Part shown: positions 43,601 to 52,504 of the stretch, one piece after another
How positions within the stretch are numbered: position 1 is the first letter of the stretch
Layout: every line of letters starts with the position of its first letter
Assembly (NCBI RefSeq): GCF_001447195.1
Contig: NZ_LFRI01000330.1
Coordinates: forward strand, 1-56,037
Length of the DNA: 56,037 nt
Reading direction: 5' to 3'
Source of the DNA: Aquabacterium parvum
Lineage (GTDB): Bacteria; Pseudomonadota; Gammaproteobacteria; Burkholderiales; Burkholderiaceae_C
Position numbers and translations under genes: made by a program
The notes under the pieces: generated by a model
Databases searched by the model: none
Told to the model about the DNA's origin: nothing
The model's input: the letters and a program-made list of their open reading frames with translations, nothing else

Positions 43601-45283
43601 ATGCTCGCCAACCCGCAAACCAAGTACACCGCCTTCCCGCCCGTCGGCTTGAAAGACCGCACCTGGCCCGACCAGGTCATCAGCAAGCCCCCCGTGTGGA
43701 TGAGCACCGACCTGCGCGACGGCAACCAGTCGCTCTTCGAGCCCATGAACGGCGAGAAGAAGCTGCGCATGTTCCAGACGCTCTGCGCCATCGGCTTCAA
43801 GGAAATCGAGGTGGCGTTTCCCTCGGCCTCGGACACCGACTTCGGCTTCGTGCGCAAGCTCATCGATGAAAACCTCATCCCCGAAGACGTGACCATCGAG
43901 GTGCTGACCCAGGCCCGCGAGCACCTGATCCGCCGCACGATGGAGTCGGTGCGCGGCGCCAAGAAGGCCATCGTCCACGTCTACAACGCCACCTCCAGGC
44001 CCTTCCGAGAGGTCGTCTTCAACATGAGCCGAGATGAGGTGCGTGACATGGCCGTCTCAGGCGTGAAGCTGGTGCGCGAGATCGCGGCCACCATGCCCGA
44101 AACCGACATCCAGCTCGAATACAGCCCCGAGACCTTCACCGGCACCGAGCTCGATTTCGCCCTGGAGGTGTGCGATGCCGTGACCGCCGCCTGGGGCGCC
44201 ACGCCTGAGCGCAAGGTGATCTTGAACCTGCCGACCACGGTGGAGCTGACCACGCCCAATGTGTACGCCGACCAGATCGAGTGGATGCACCGCCACCTAG
44301 CCCGCCGCGACAGCGTCATCCTCAGCCTGCACCCGCACAACGACCGCGGCACCGCCGTGGCCGCCGCCGAGCTGGGCCTGATGGCCGGCGCCGACCGCGT
44401 CGAAGGCTGCCTGTTCGGCAATGGCGAGCGCACCGGCAACGTCGACATCGTGACCCTGGCGATGAACCTCTACACCCAGGGCGTGCACCCGGGGCTCGAC
44501 TTCTCCGACATCAACGCCGTGGTGCGCACGGCCGAGCATTGCACCCAACTGCCCGTTCACCCACGTCACCCTTACGCGGGCGATTTGGTCTTCACCGCCT
44601 TCTCCGGCTCCCACCAGGACGCCATCAAGAAGGGCTTCGCGGCCAGGAACTCAAAAGGTTCTGAGGCTGGCGAGCAACTGTGGAACATCCCGTACTTGCC
44701 GATCGACCCAGCCGATCTGGGCCGCAGCTACGACTCCGTGATCCGGGTCAACAGCCAGTCGGGCAAGGGTGGTGTGGCTTACTTGCTGGAGGCCGACTTC
44801 GGCGTGGTGATGCCTCGGCGCATGCAGATCGAGTTTTCAAGCGTGGTGCAGGGCGTGGCCGACGCGCAGGGCGGCGAGCTCAGCCCCGCCGACATCTGGC
44901 AGATCTTCTCGGACACCTACGTGCAGCAAGGTGGGCGCGAAGCCTGCCGCGCCGTGCGAGTGTTCGAGCAGGACGGCGGCCAAACCATCGAGCTGACGGT
45001 GGAGATCGACGGCCAGGAGCGCGTGCTGCGCGGCCATGGCAACGGCCCCATCCACGCGGCGGTGCAGGCCTTTGCGTCGGCCGGCATCGCGGTGGAGGTG
45101 CACAGCTATGAAGAGCGCTCGATGGCCGGTGCCCACGACGACGGCAGCGCGAAAGCTTGCGCCATCGTCGAAGTGGGCGTGGCGGGCCGCTCGACCTTCG
45201 GGGTGGGCGTGGACGCCAACATCGTGACGGCGTCCATCCAGGCGCTGTGCAGCGGGGTCCAGCGGGCCCGCTCAGGCCGCTGA
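43601..45283 (+). CDS. leuA: 2-isopropylmalate synthase (long form)
   Basis: Condenses acetyl-CoA with 2-oxoisovalerate, the first step of leucine synthesis. The 560-residue protein is the long LeuA class: [15 protein letters not shown] at the N-terminus, the metal site [37 protein letters not shown] (about residues 245-285), and a C-terminal regulatory LeuA-dimer domain for leucine feedback. The ATG at 43601 has AGAGACGCCCC upstream; the frame runs back to 43406 without homology. No leader peptide with leucine codons was seen. Confidence 0.96.
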   Translation: MLANPQTKYTAFPPVGLKDRTWPDQVISKPPVWMSTDLRDGNQSLFEPMNGEKKLRMFQTLCAIGFKEIEVAFPSASDTDFGFVRKLIDENLIPEDVTIEVLTQAREHLIRRTMESVRGAKKAIVHVYNATSRPFREVVFNMSRDEVRDMAVSGVKLVREIAATMPETDIQLEYSPETFTGTELDFALEVCDAVTAAWGATPERKVILNLPTTVELTTPNVYADQIEWMHRHLARRDSVILSLHPHNDRGTAVAAAELGLMAGADRVEGCLFGNGERTGNVDIVTLAMNLYTQGVHPGLDFSDINAVVRTAEHCTQLPVHPRHPYAGDLVFTAFSGSHQDAIKKGFAARNSKGSEAGEQLWNIPYLPIDPADLGRSYDSVIRVNSQSGKGGVAYLLEADFGVVMPRRMQIEFSSVVQGVADAQGGELSPADIWQIFSDTYVQQGGREACRAVRVFEQDGGQTIELTVEIDGQERVLRGHGNGPIHAAVQAFASAGIAVEVHSYEERSMAGAHDDGSAKACAIVEVGVAGRSTFGVGVDANIVTASIQALCSGVQRARSGR

Positions 45284-45306
45284 GCACGCCCCTGCATTGA
45301 AGGGTT

Positions 45307-45330
45307 CAAGCAACGTCGAGGCGTTGCTTG
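45307..45330. terminator. Hairpin between convergent leuA and the citrate-synthase-like gene
   Basis: CAAGCAACG (45307-45315) pairs perfectly with CGTTGCTTG (45322-45330), loop 6 nt. No long T-run is present on either side, so it may act as a bidirectional but weak terminator. Confidence 0.55.
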
Positions 45331-45345
45331 CCCGCTTTGTTGGCG

Positions 45346-46158
45346 CTACCCGTCAGACCAAGTCCGCGCCACCACGCCCTCGTAACGCACGTCCGCGCAC
45401 CGCACCGGGAACATCCCCCCGGGCGGTTTGTCCGCAGCCTCCAGGTAACACGGGTACATCCCGGCCTGAAAGGTCACGAACATGAACAGGCCGAACTCGC
45501 GAGGCGTCCAGCCGAAGTCTGCGGCGAAGGCGCTGTACAGGCCCGCGACGTTGATGCGCAGGTGTGGTCGCGTGGCGGCGAAGTACGCGTCGATCTCCAG
45601 CGCCAGGCGCACGTGGTAGCCATCGGCCAGGCCGAGCTCGCACGCCAGGGCATGGCTCAAAGCGACGCGTTCGTCGGCGGTGGAGATGGGCCGACCAAAG
45701 CCGGCCATGCGCCCGCCCCCCTTGAGAAAGGCTTCTAGGTGATCGGCCAGGGTGACCCCGCCTTCCAGGATCTCGCGGGTCTTGAGGTAAAAGTCGACGG
45801 CGCGGAACTCGATGCCCCGCCCGTAGATGGCCGCTTCCGACAAGGCCTGGGCGGCGCACAGCGACAGCGTTGGCGTGCTGCGCGTGGTGCCGGCCAGGGC
45901 CGCGACGCGGTTGTTCCAAAGGCGCGAGTCCGGGTAGCTGGTCCACACCCAGACGGAGTTGAACAGGCGCAACTGCTCGGGCGGCACGTGGCGGCCGAAG
46001 ATGCCGAAGGCGCACAGCGACAACCAGTCGAGGTCCTTGATGTGGCTCTTGTGCAGGTCGTGGCCTCGGAACACCGCGCGGCTGCCAGGAAAGGCCGCGC
46101 CCACCTTGGTCTGCAAGACATCGGCGTGGGCGTCCAGCACATGGGGGCCCCGTGTCAT
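45346..46158 (-). CDS. Citrate-synthase-superfamily protein, subunit 2, altered active site
   Basis: A 270-residue protein of the citrate synthase/citryl-CoA lyase fold, much shorter than ordinary citrate synthase (about 430). Aligned by eye, NRVAALAGTTRSTPTLSLCAAQALSEAAIYGRG takes the place of the block ending HGGAN, MAGFGRPISTADER (residues 151-164) that of GFGHRVYK-DPR, and RINVAGLYSAFAADFGWTPREF (201-222) that of the NVDFYSG block. The three usual catalytic residues are then Tyr112 or nearby, Arg156 and Ala205 instead of His, His and Asp. It is the last gene of the operon; its ATG overlaps the stop of the upstream paralogue (ATGA). Its function is unknown. Confidence 0.75.
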   Translation of the reverse strand: MTRGPHVLDAHADVLQTKVGAAFPGSRAVFRGHDLHKSHIKDLDWLSLCAFGIFGRHVPPEQLRLFNSVWVWTSYPDSRLWNNRVAALAGTTRSTPTLSLCAAQALSEAAIYGRGIEFRAVDFYLKTREILEGGVTLADHLEAFLKGGGRMAGFGRPISTADERVALSHALACELGLADGYHVRLALEIDAYFAATRPHLRINVAGLYSAFAADFGWTPREFGLFMFVTFQAGMYPCYLEAADKPPGGMFPVRCADVRYEGVVARTWSDG

Positions 46159-47012
46159 GCGACGCTCTCCTGTGCTGGGTTCACCAAGGGGTCGTCCTGC
46201 AGGTCGACGGGGGGGTAAGGAAAGCGCTTGAAGCCGTAGGTCGTTTGCTGCTCCAGCGCGTGTGCAGCGGTGCCGGGCAGCCGAAGCAACAGGTGCAGCA
46301 TCTCGCCTTCCATGGGCGTGAAGCCCAGGTCCGCAAAGGCCGCTGCGGCCAGGCCGTTCATGGCCAGAGGCATGGCTGCAGCCGCCTCCAGGGCGCCGAG
46401 GTGCTCACGCAGCCAGCTCAAACGAGGGCCGACGCCCATGCCTGCCAAGGTCTGCAGCGCCTGGAGCACGATGCCCGGCGTGCTCACCCCGTGCGGGTCG
46501 AAACCGGCAGGGTGTTCGCGCTGTGGCCAGCCTGAGTCCGATGTGGCCAGCCACGGGGGCATGTCATGGGCGATCAGGCAGGCGATTTGGGCTTTGACCT
46601 GGGCGCCGGTTTCGCCAGCGGGTGTGGCATCCCATTGCAGCCAGGCGTCCATGGCCAGGCGCACATCGCGCGCGCCGCCGCTTTGCCCTGCACCCACGGC
46701 CAGCGCGGCGATCAGGCTGGCCGCAGCGTGTGAGCCGCCCACGCCACCACACATGGCGGCATGCACCATCGGGTCGCGAGGCCCAGGGTTGGCCAGCGCC
46801 AGCGCCAGGGCTTCGAGCAGGCGGGCCTGCGCGGGCGAGGGCGCCTGACCCTTGAACAAGAGGTAGAGCATGTCCACCCAGCTGGCGCGGCCCAGCATCT
46901 GGCCGTAGACGTCGTAGCCGTGGCAGTGGGCCGTGTGCGTCGCGAACGGGTTGTCAGCCTGTGCTTCTTCCCGCCAGATGCGGGTGTGCAGGGGCGATGT
47001 GGCACCGCTCAT
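46155..47012 (-). CDS. Citrate-synthase-superfamily protein, subunit 1 (citryl-CoA lyase-like)
   Basis: A 285-residue paralogue of the following gene. CHGYDVYGQMLGRASWVDMLYLLFKGQAPSPAQARLLEAL matches the small-domain lead-in of citrate synthases (sF-EvaYLLL-GelPt). GAGQSGGARDV (107-117) aligns with G-P-L-H-G-G-A-N-E-A, with Ser111 for the catalytic His. PLAMNGLAAAAFADLGFTPMEGEMLHLLLRLPGTAAHALEQ aligns with the DFYSG-LG-ARTVGW-AHW-E block, with Asn219 for the Asp. It starts within the ATGA overlap with the thiamine-diphosphate enzyme gene. The two CS-fold proteins may form a hetero-oligomer. The citryl-CoA lyase label is only the nearest family name. Confidence 0.75.
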   Translation of the reverse strand: MSGATSPLHTRIWREEAQADNPFATHTAHCHGYDVYGQMLGRASWVDMLYLLFKGQAPSPAQARLLEALALALANPGPRDPMVHAAMCGGVGGSHAAASLIAALAVGAGQSGGARDVRLAMDAWLQWDATPAGETGAQVKAQIACLIAHDMPPWLATSDSGWPQREHPAGFDPHGVSTPGIVLQALQTLAGMGVGPRLSWLREHLGALEAAAAMPLAMNGLAAAAFADLGFTPMEGEMLHLLLRLPGTAAHALEQQTTYGFKRFPYPPVDLQDDPLVNPAQESVA

Positions 47013-48874
47013 GCCGTGGCGCCCGCTTCGAGGGTCTGCATGCGCAGGTCCATGGGTGGCACTTCCTCGCCGTCGATGCGGACGTCCAGCAAGGTGGGGC
47101 CTGGGCGCTTGAGTATGGCGTTCATGTCCAGTGCATCGAAGTCTTCCGGGCCACGGATGATGTGGCCGGCCACCCCCATGGACCGCGCCATCGCGGCGTA
47201 GTCGACATCGGGCAGTTCGAAGGCCACGCGCTCGGCGCCGGCCAGCCGCTGGCCGTGCTTGACCATGCCCAAGGCGGCGTCGTTGAGGATCACGAAGATC
47301 ACGGTCAGGCCTTCTTGCGCGGCCACGGTGATCTCCTGGCCGTTCATCAGGTAGCTGCCATCACCCGTGATGCAGACCACCGGGCAATTCGGCTTGGCCT
47401 GTGCGATGCCCACGGCGGCCCCGATGGCCCAGCCCATCGGCGCGAAGTCCATCAACACGCGCAGCCAGCCTGCGCGGTCCTGGCGGCGCTCGCCGCGCCA
47501 GGCGCTGCCCGCCGACTTGCCCTGATCCGACCCAGCGCCCGCACCAGCGGTCGGCACCAGGCCCAGTCGGCGGTTGTTGCGTGACTCGAGGTAGTGGATG
47601 GCCCAGGCCGTCGCGTTGCCGGCATCGGCCAGGAAGCGCGTGGTCGGGGGAAAGCGCTTGGACAGCTCCACCATCAGGCGCTGTGGCTTGATGGGGGTGG
47701 CCTGGCTTTGCACCTTCTCGGGCTCGCGCAGGGTCACGAACGCCCGAGAGCCAGTCTGGTTGTGCGATGCGCGCCATGGCATGCCCAGGGCCTCTTGCTC
47801 GATGTGCATCACGTCCAGCAGGCGCTCGAACACCGTGCGGATTCGGCCGCGCACGTGGTGGCGGGCCATGGGCGAGTGGCGCAAGTGCTCGTCGGTGGCG
47901 TCGATGTGCACCAGCTTGCGGTTGAGCACGCTGTTGCTCCAGGCGGCGCTGGTCCATTCGCGCAGGCTGGTGCCGATGGCCAACACCAGCTCGGTGTCGT
48001 CGTTGAGGGCCTCCCACGCCGAGCGGTGGCCCGCAAAGCCGAACACGCCCCGATACAGGCCGTGGTGGGGGTTGATGAGGCCCTTGGCATCCGGCGTGGT
48101 CACGAAGGGCGAGTTGGTCATCTCGGCGAAGTGGATGATGGCGTCGATGGCCTCACCGCAATCGCCCCCGATGATGAGCACCATCCTGCGGGTGCCCGGC
48201 AGCATGAGGAAGAGTTCGCGCATGGCCTCCTCGTCGAGCATGGAGGGGGTGCGCATCAGCTTTTGCAGGTGCTGGGGTGACAGGCGTTGTTCCACCGGCG
48301 CACGCAGGATGTCCAGCGGGATGCTCAGGTGGACGGGGCCGCGCGGTGTTTGCGTGGCACGCATCAAGGCCTGCACCAGCTTGGTCTCCAGCTGGTCCAC
48401 ATGGGAGACCAGCGTGTTGTAGCGCGTGCAGTGGCTGAACATGCCCACCGTGTTGATGCCAGTGCAGGACGACTCCTGCAGCGCGCCCTTGCCGAACACG
48501 GGCAAGGAGGGCTGGCCGGTGATGACCAGCATGGGCACGCCGTTGTCGTAGGCGCAGGCGACACCGGTGATGAGGTTGGTGGCGCCGGGCCCCGAGGTGG
48601 CCACACACACACCGATCTTGCCGGTCTCGCGGGCGTAGCCATCGGCCATGAAGGCGGCGCCGGCCTCGTGGCGGGCCACGACGGGCCGCAGGCCGCCGCG
48701 TTGCATGCTCTGGGCCATGGCGTTGTAGAGGGGTTCGATCGCGCCGCCTGGCACGCCGAAAACGTGGTCCACGCCAATCGCTTCAAGGTAGGCGACGATC
48801 AGGGACGCGGCGCCCATGGTGTGGGATGGGGACGCAGGTGGTGCTGCGAGTGGGGCTTTTACTGCGGACTGCAT
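47009..48874 (-). CDS. Thiamine-diphosphate-dependent enzyme (acetolactate synthase-like)
   Basis: A 621-residue enzyme with the three domains of the acetolactate synthase/2-oxoacid decarboxylase family. The N-terminal PYR domain has the activating Glu70 in VVARHEAGAAFMADGYARETGKIGV. The middle domain has VLIIGGDCGEAIDA. The C-terminal PP domain has the ThDP motif GDG at 504-506 running to ND (GDGSYLMNG ... ILNDAALGM). A Gly/Ser-rich insert follows SRNNRRLG near residue 430. It is the first gene of an overlapping three-gene operon with two citrate-synthase-fold proteins. ilvN-type small subunits are absent, so branched-chain synthesis is unlikely; carboligation or decarboxylation of an unknown 2-oxoacid is inferred. 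The ATG at 48874 has AAGGA upstream. Confidence 0.88.
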   Translation of the reverse strand: MQSAVKAPLAAPPASPSHTMGAASLIVAYLEAIGVDHVFGVPGGAIEPLYNAMAQSMQRGGLRPVVARHEAGAAFMADGYARETGKIGVCVATSGPGATNLITGVACAYDNGVPMLVITGQPSLPVFGKGALQESSCTGINTVGMFSHCTRYNTLVSHVDQLETKLVQALMRATQTPRGPVHLSIPLDILRAPVEQRLSPQHLQKLMRTPSMLDEEAMRELFLMLPGTRRMVLIIGGDCGEAIDAIIHFAEMTNSPFVTTPDAKGLINPHHGLYRGVFGFAGHRSAWEALNDDTELVLAIGTSLREWTSAAWSNSVLNRKLVHIDATDEHLRHSPMARHHVRGRIRTVFERLLDVMHIEQEALGMPWRASHNQTGSRAFVTLREPEKVQSQATPIKPQRLMVELSKRFPPTTRFLADAGNATAWAIHYLESRNNRRLGLVPTAGAGAGSDQGKSAGSAWRGERRQDRAGWLRVLMDFAPMGWAIGAAVGIAQAKPNCPVVCITGDGSYLMNGQEITVAAQEGLTVIFVILNDAALGMVKHGQRLAGAERVAFELPDVDYAAMARSMGVAGHIIRGPEDFDALDMNAILKRPGPTLLDVRIDGEEVPPMDLRMQTLEAGATA

Positions 48875-48888
48875 GACATGGTTCCTTG

Positions 48889-48909
48889 AATCTCATGCCC
48901 CCTGAGATT
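48889..48909. promoter_or_regulatory. Inverted repeat upstream of the ThDP-enzyme operon
   Basis: AATCTCA (48889-48895) and TGAGATT (48903-48909) are exact complements around a 7-bp C-rich spacer, 15 bp before the start codon of the operon. Its position between start codon and presumed promoter suits a repressor site or a 5' mRNA hairpin. Confidence 0.5.
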
Positions 48910-49097
48910 ACACATTGAAACATTTAGAGCAGGCGCGAGGATGCCTCTCGCACAAGGGCCCGTCATCCCCCTTGTCACGGGCTCAACCGCGAATGAGGGG
49001 TGGTGGGCATGCGGTGATCTTTCGCGCGATGCACCCATGCGTGCTCACAGGTGCGCAGACGCGACAGTTTGAAAACAGCCCTCGGTGGAGAATGCGC

Positions 49098-50123
49098 GTG
49101 CCCGGCTGTCAGTGGCCGAACAAGCAATTGGGGAGTTTCTTGTTCTCAGCAAGGCGTCCATCGCAAGCCACAGCGTGGTTCGGCTCTGTGTTGTTGGCAT
49201 GGGTTTGCAGCCTGGTGCTCGCAGGCCCGTCTCTGGCTGCCGAAGAAGAGGTCGGCAGCGCCAGCCTCGCCGTCGTCTACCCTGACATCGGCGAGCCCTA
49301 CCGCAGCGTGTTCGGCGCCATCATCGAAGGCGTCGAGGACCGTACGCAAGGCAAGGTCACGGGCATCGCCATCCCGATGGGCGGCACGGCACCGACCATG
49401 TCCGACGAGCTGCGCAAGCGTGACGTGAAGGCGGTGATCGCCTTGGGTCGCAGTGGCCTGAAAGCCGCAGCCAGCCTGGACAAGCAGTTCATCGTGGTGG
49501 CAGGTGGCGTGCTGTCCGTGCCCGAATCCGAAGCGCAGGGCATGTTGGTGCAAAGCCTGGCCCCCGAGCCCGCTTTGCTGTTTGCCAAGCTCAAGGCCTT
49601 CGCGCCCTTCGTCAAGCGCGTGGTGGTGGTCCATGACCCCAGGCAGAACGACTGGTTGATTCACCTGGCGCGCGAGGCGGCCAAGGCGCAGTCGCTGGAG
49701 CTGCTGGCCCTGGAGGCAGACGACCTCAAGAGCGCGGTGCGGCGTTACCAGGAACTGCTCGGCACGCTCCATCCCAAGCGCGACGCCCTGTGGCTGCCTC
49801 AGGACTCCACCACGGTCGAGGACTCCACCGTGCTGCCCCTGGTGCTGCGCGAGTCCTGGCGGCAGAACCTGGTGGTCTTCTCCAGCAACGCGATGCATGT
49901 GCGCCGTGGCGTGCTGTTTTCGCTGTACCCCGACAACATCGAGATCGGGCGCTTCCTGGCCGGTGCCGCGTTGGCGTCGCTGCAGCCGGGAGGGCAGGCC
50001 CCTCGCGGCATCCAGGCGCTCAAGCAGCTGCTCACAGCGGCCAACACCCGCACGGCGGAGCACCTCGGGCTGGACCTGGGTGCTTCGAAGCAACGCATCC
50101 AACTGGTTTTCCCCGAGCAATGA
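49098..50123 (+). CDS. Periplasmic binding protein of the ABC_sub_bind (PF04392) type
   Basis: A 341-residue secreted protein. I take GTG at 49098, since GGAG lies 7 nt upstream; an ATG at 49092 is too close to it. The basic N-terminus is followed by WFGSVLLAWVCSLVLAGPSLAA, cleaved before EEEVG. The mature part has two Rossmann-like lobes: SLAVVYPDIGEPYRSVFGAIIEGVED, VKAVIALGRSGLKAA, VKRVVVVHDPRQNDWLIHLAREAAKA and NLVVFSSNAMHVRRGVLFSLYPDN. Families of this kind usually bring ligands to an ABC permease, but none is encoded here; a TonB-dependent receptor follows. Confidence 0.82.
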   Translation: MPGCQWPNKQLGSFLFSARRPSQATAWFGSVLLAWVCSLVLAGPSLAAEEEVGSASLAVVYPDIGEPYRSVFGAIIEGVEDRTQGKVTGIAIPMGGTAPTMSDELRKRDVKAVIALGRSGLKAAASLDKQFIVVAGGVLSVPESEAQGMLVQSLAPEPALLFAKLKAFAPFVKRVVVVHDPRQNDWLIHLAREAAKAQSLELLALEADDLKSAVRRYQELLGTLHPKRDALWLPQDSTTVEDSTVLPLVLRESWRQNLVVFSSNAMHVRRGVLFSLYPDNIEIGRFLAGAALASLQPGGQAPRGIQALKQLLTAANTRTAEHLGLDLGASKQRIQLVFPEQ

Positions 50124-50262
50124 GATGGGATGCGGGTTGTTATCGTTCGCCCGGGGCAGCGGCCACAGGTGTCGCTGGCACGCTGCGACAGGGAGTCATG
50201 CGCTTTGCAAACGCACAAAGAGGCCACACAATCGGCTCGGCGCAAAAAGACTGGAACAGTGG

Positions 50263-52467
50263 ATGTCTCGTATCGTTCCCGTGACCTTGGCACCTCTTGG
50301 TGCCGCGCCGCGTGCCCCGTCGCTGAACCAGTTGATGCGGGCCGTGGCCTGCATGCTGCTTGGGCAGGCCCTCTCGACGCCCCTTGCCGTGCAAGCCCAA
50401 GCCCAGACTCAAGGGCAGGTGAGCAGGCCCTCTGTTGAAGAAGACGAGTTGGCCCTGTCCTTCGGTGACAAGGCCACGGTCAGCATTGCCACGGGTGCGC
50501 AGCAGCCCTTGCGCCGCGCACCTGCCGTGGCCACGGTCATCACTGCGCAGGACATCAAGGCCATGGGCGCCACGGACCTCACCGACGTGATGGAGACCGT
50601 GCCGGGCGTGCACGTCAGCCGCAGCCCGGTGGCCTACACGCCGCTGTTCCAGTTCCGGGGCATCAGCAGCGACTACAACCCACAGACACTGGTGCTTCAG
50701 AACGGCGTGCCGATGACGACCATGTTCATCGGCAACCGGGGCCTGTTCGGGTACGGCGTGCCGCTGGAGAACGTCGAGCGCATCGAGGTCATCCGCGGCC
50801 CGGGCTCGGCCTTGTATGGCGCAGATGCTTTTTCTGGCGTCATCAACATCATCACCAAGACGGCCGCCGACATCCAGGGCACCGAGGTGGGCGCACGCGG
50901 TGGCTCCTTCAACACCCAGGATGCCTGGGTGCTGCATGGCGGCAAGCTGGGCCCGATGGACGTGGCGGCTCATTTCCGGGCGGGGCGCACGGATGGGTTC
51001 AAGGAACAGGTCGCAGTGGACACCCAGAGCTACTTCGACAGCTTGACGGGTTCGTCGGCCAGCCTGGCCCCCGGCTCGGTCAACACAGGCAGCAAGGGAC
51101 TGGATGCCGGCCTGGACCTCAGCCACCAGAACGTGCGTTGGCGTTTGGGCTACGTGCTGCGCGAAGGCGAGACGGGCGCAGGCGTGGCGCGTGCCCTGGA
51201 CCCGGTGGGCCGAGGCAAGAGCGAGCGCATCCACTCCGATGTGTCCTGGAGCGGGATCGAGCTGGCCCGCGATTGGGACCTGGGGCTGAGCGCCAGCTAC
51301 ATGCATTACACGCAGCAGATCCCCCAGCCTTTGATGCTCTACCCACCTGGAGCTTTGGGTGGCACCTTCCCCAACGGCATGTTTGGTGGCCCCCACACCT
51401 GGGAGCGGCAGCTGCGCTTGTCGGCCGTGAGCACCTACACCGGGCTGGATGGCCATAACTTGCGGTTTGGCGTGGGGCACGACGACCTGGACCTCTACAA
51501 GACGCGGGAGTTCAAGAACTTCAACATCGTCGTGACGTCGATCTCAGGCACGCCGATGCCCCTTCCCGTCATTCGGGGCGACGGCTCGGTGGTGCAGGTG
51601 CCCGTTGGTGAATCCTTCCTCACCCCTCAACGCCGCAAGGTCGACTACGCCTACGTGCAGGACGAGTGGCGCTTTGCCCAGGACTGGGCGCTGACAGGCG
51701 GCGTTCGCCACGACCGTTACTCAGACAACGGCGACACCACCAACCCCCGGCTGGCCATGGTCTGGGACGCATCGGTGGACCTGACCGCCAAGCTGCTGTA
51801 CGGCAAAGCCTTTCGCGCGCCGGCCCTGACCGAGCAGTACAGCATCAACAACCCGGTGGCCCAAGGCAACCCCGACCTGAAGCCGGAAACCATCGGCACC
51901 TGGGAAGCGGCCTTCGCCTGGCAGGCCCGCCCCGACACCGACGTGAACCTGAGCCTGTTTCACTACCGCATGAAGGGCATCATCCGCACCACGGACCAAG
52001 GCACGGGCGTGAGCGTGTGGAACAACGCGGGCACCCAGCATGGCAAGGGCATGGAGCTGGAGGCCGTGTGGCGGGCGACCAGCACCCTGCGTTTGCAAGG
52101 GCACTACGCCTGGCAGCGCTCGGTGGACGAAGCCACCGGCCATGACGCCGGCTTTGCGCCGCGCCACCACCTCTTCGGGCGCATGGACTGGAGCGTGGCC
52201 AATGGCTGGCAAGTGGGTGGGCAGGTCAACCGGGTGGCCGGCCGCAAGCGCGCGCTCGGCGACAGCCGCCCCGACGTGGCCGACTACACCACCGTGGACC
52301 TGACCCTGCGCAACGCCTCGATCAGCAAAGGCTGGGAGTTCGCGGCGTCCATCCGCAACCTCTTCTATGCGGACGCGCGCGAGCCCACCAGCGCGGGCGA
52401 CAACATCCCTGGCGACCTGCCCCTGCCCAGGCGCTCGTTCTTCCTGCAGGCCACCTACAGCATGTGA
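50263..52467 (+). CDS. TonB-dependent outer-membrane receptor
   Basis: A 734-residue receptor for import across the outer membrane. There is a signal-type N-terminus up to about AVQAQAQ, then the plug domain (APAVATVITAQDIKAMGATDLTDVMETVPGVHVSR, VERIEVIRGPGSALYGADAFSGVINIITK, about residues 85-205), and a 22-strand-type barrel with KVDYAYVQDEWRFAQDWALTGGVRHDRYSDNGD and LLYGKAFRAPALTEQY. The last strand ends FFLQATYSM, without the usual terminal Phe. It starts at ATG 50263, 139 bp after the binding protein. The ligand is not predictable; iron chelates, vitamins or a plant/aromatic compound are possible. Confidence 0.92.
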   Translation: MSRIVPVTLAPLGAAPRAPSLNQLMRAVACMLLGQALSTPLAVQAQAQTQGQVSRPSVEEDELALSFGDKATVSIATGAQQPLRRAPAVATVITAQDIKAMGATDLTDVMETVPGVHVSRSPVAYTPLFQFRGISSDYNPQTLVLQNGVPMTTMFIGNRGLFGYGVPLENVERIEVIRGPGSALYGADAFSGVINIITKTAADIQGTEVGARGGSFNTQDAWVLHGGKLGPMDVAAHFRAGRTDGFKEQVAVDTQSYFDSLTGSSASLAPGSVNTGSKGLDAGLDLSHQNVRWRLGYVLREGETGAGVARALDPVGRGKSERIHSDVSWSGIELARDWDLGLSASYMHYTQQIPQPLMLYPPGALGGTFPNGMFGGPHTWERQLRLSAVSTYTGLDGHNLRFGVGHDDLDLYKTREFKNFNIVVTSISGTPMPLPVIRGDGSVVQVPVGESFLTPQRRKVDYAYVQDEWRFAQDWALTGGVRHDRYSDNGDTTNPRLAMVWDASVDLTAKLLYGKAFRAPALTEQYSINNPVAQGNPDLKPETIGTWEAAFAWQARPDTDVNLSLFHYRMKGIIRTTDQGTGVSVWNNAGTQHGKGMELEAVWRATSTLRLQGHYAWQRSVDEATGHDAGFAPRHHLFGRMDWSVANGWQVGGQVNRVAGRKRALGDSRPDVADYTTVDLTLRNASISKGWEFAASIRNLFYADAREPTSAGDNIPGDLPLPRRSFFLQATYSM

Positions 52468-52504
52468 AGCGGGGAGGGCCCAGGGCCCTCTACCCTCACA
52501 TCGC

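Noticed and set aside
47009..48874. Acetolactate synthase for branched-chain amino acids (ilvB)
   Set aside because: No ilvN or ilvC is adjacent, and the gene is translationally coupled to two citrate-synthase-fold proteins; leuA is convergent, not co-transcribed.
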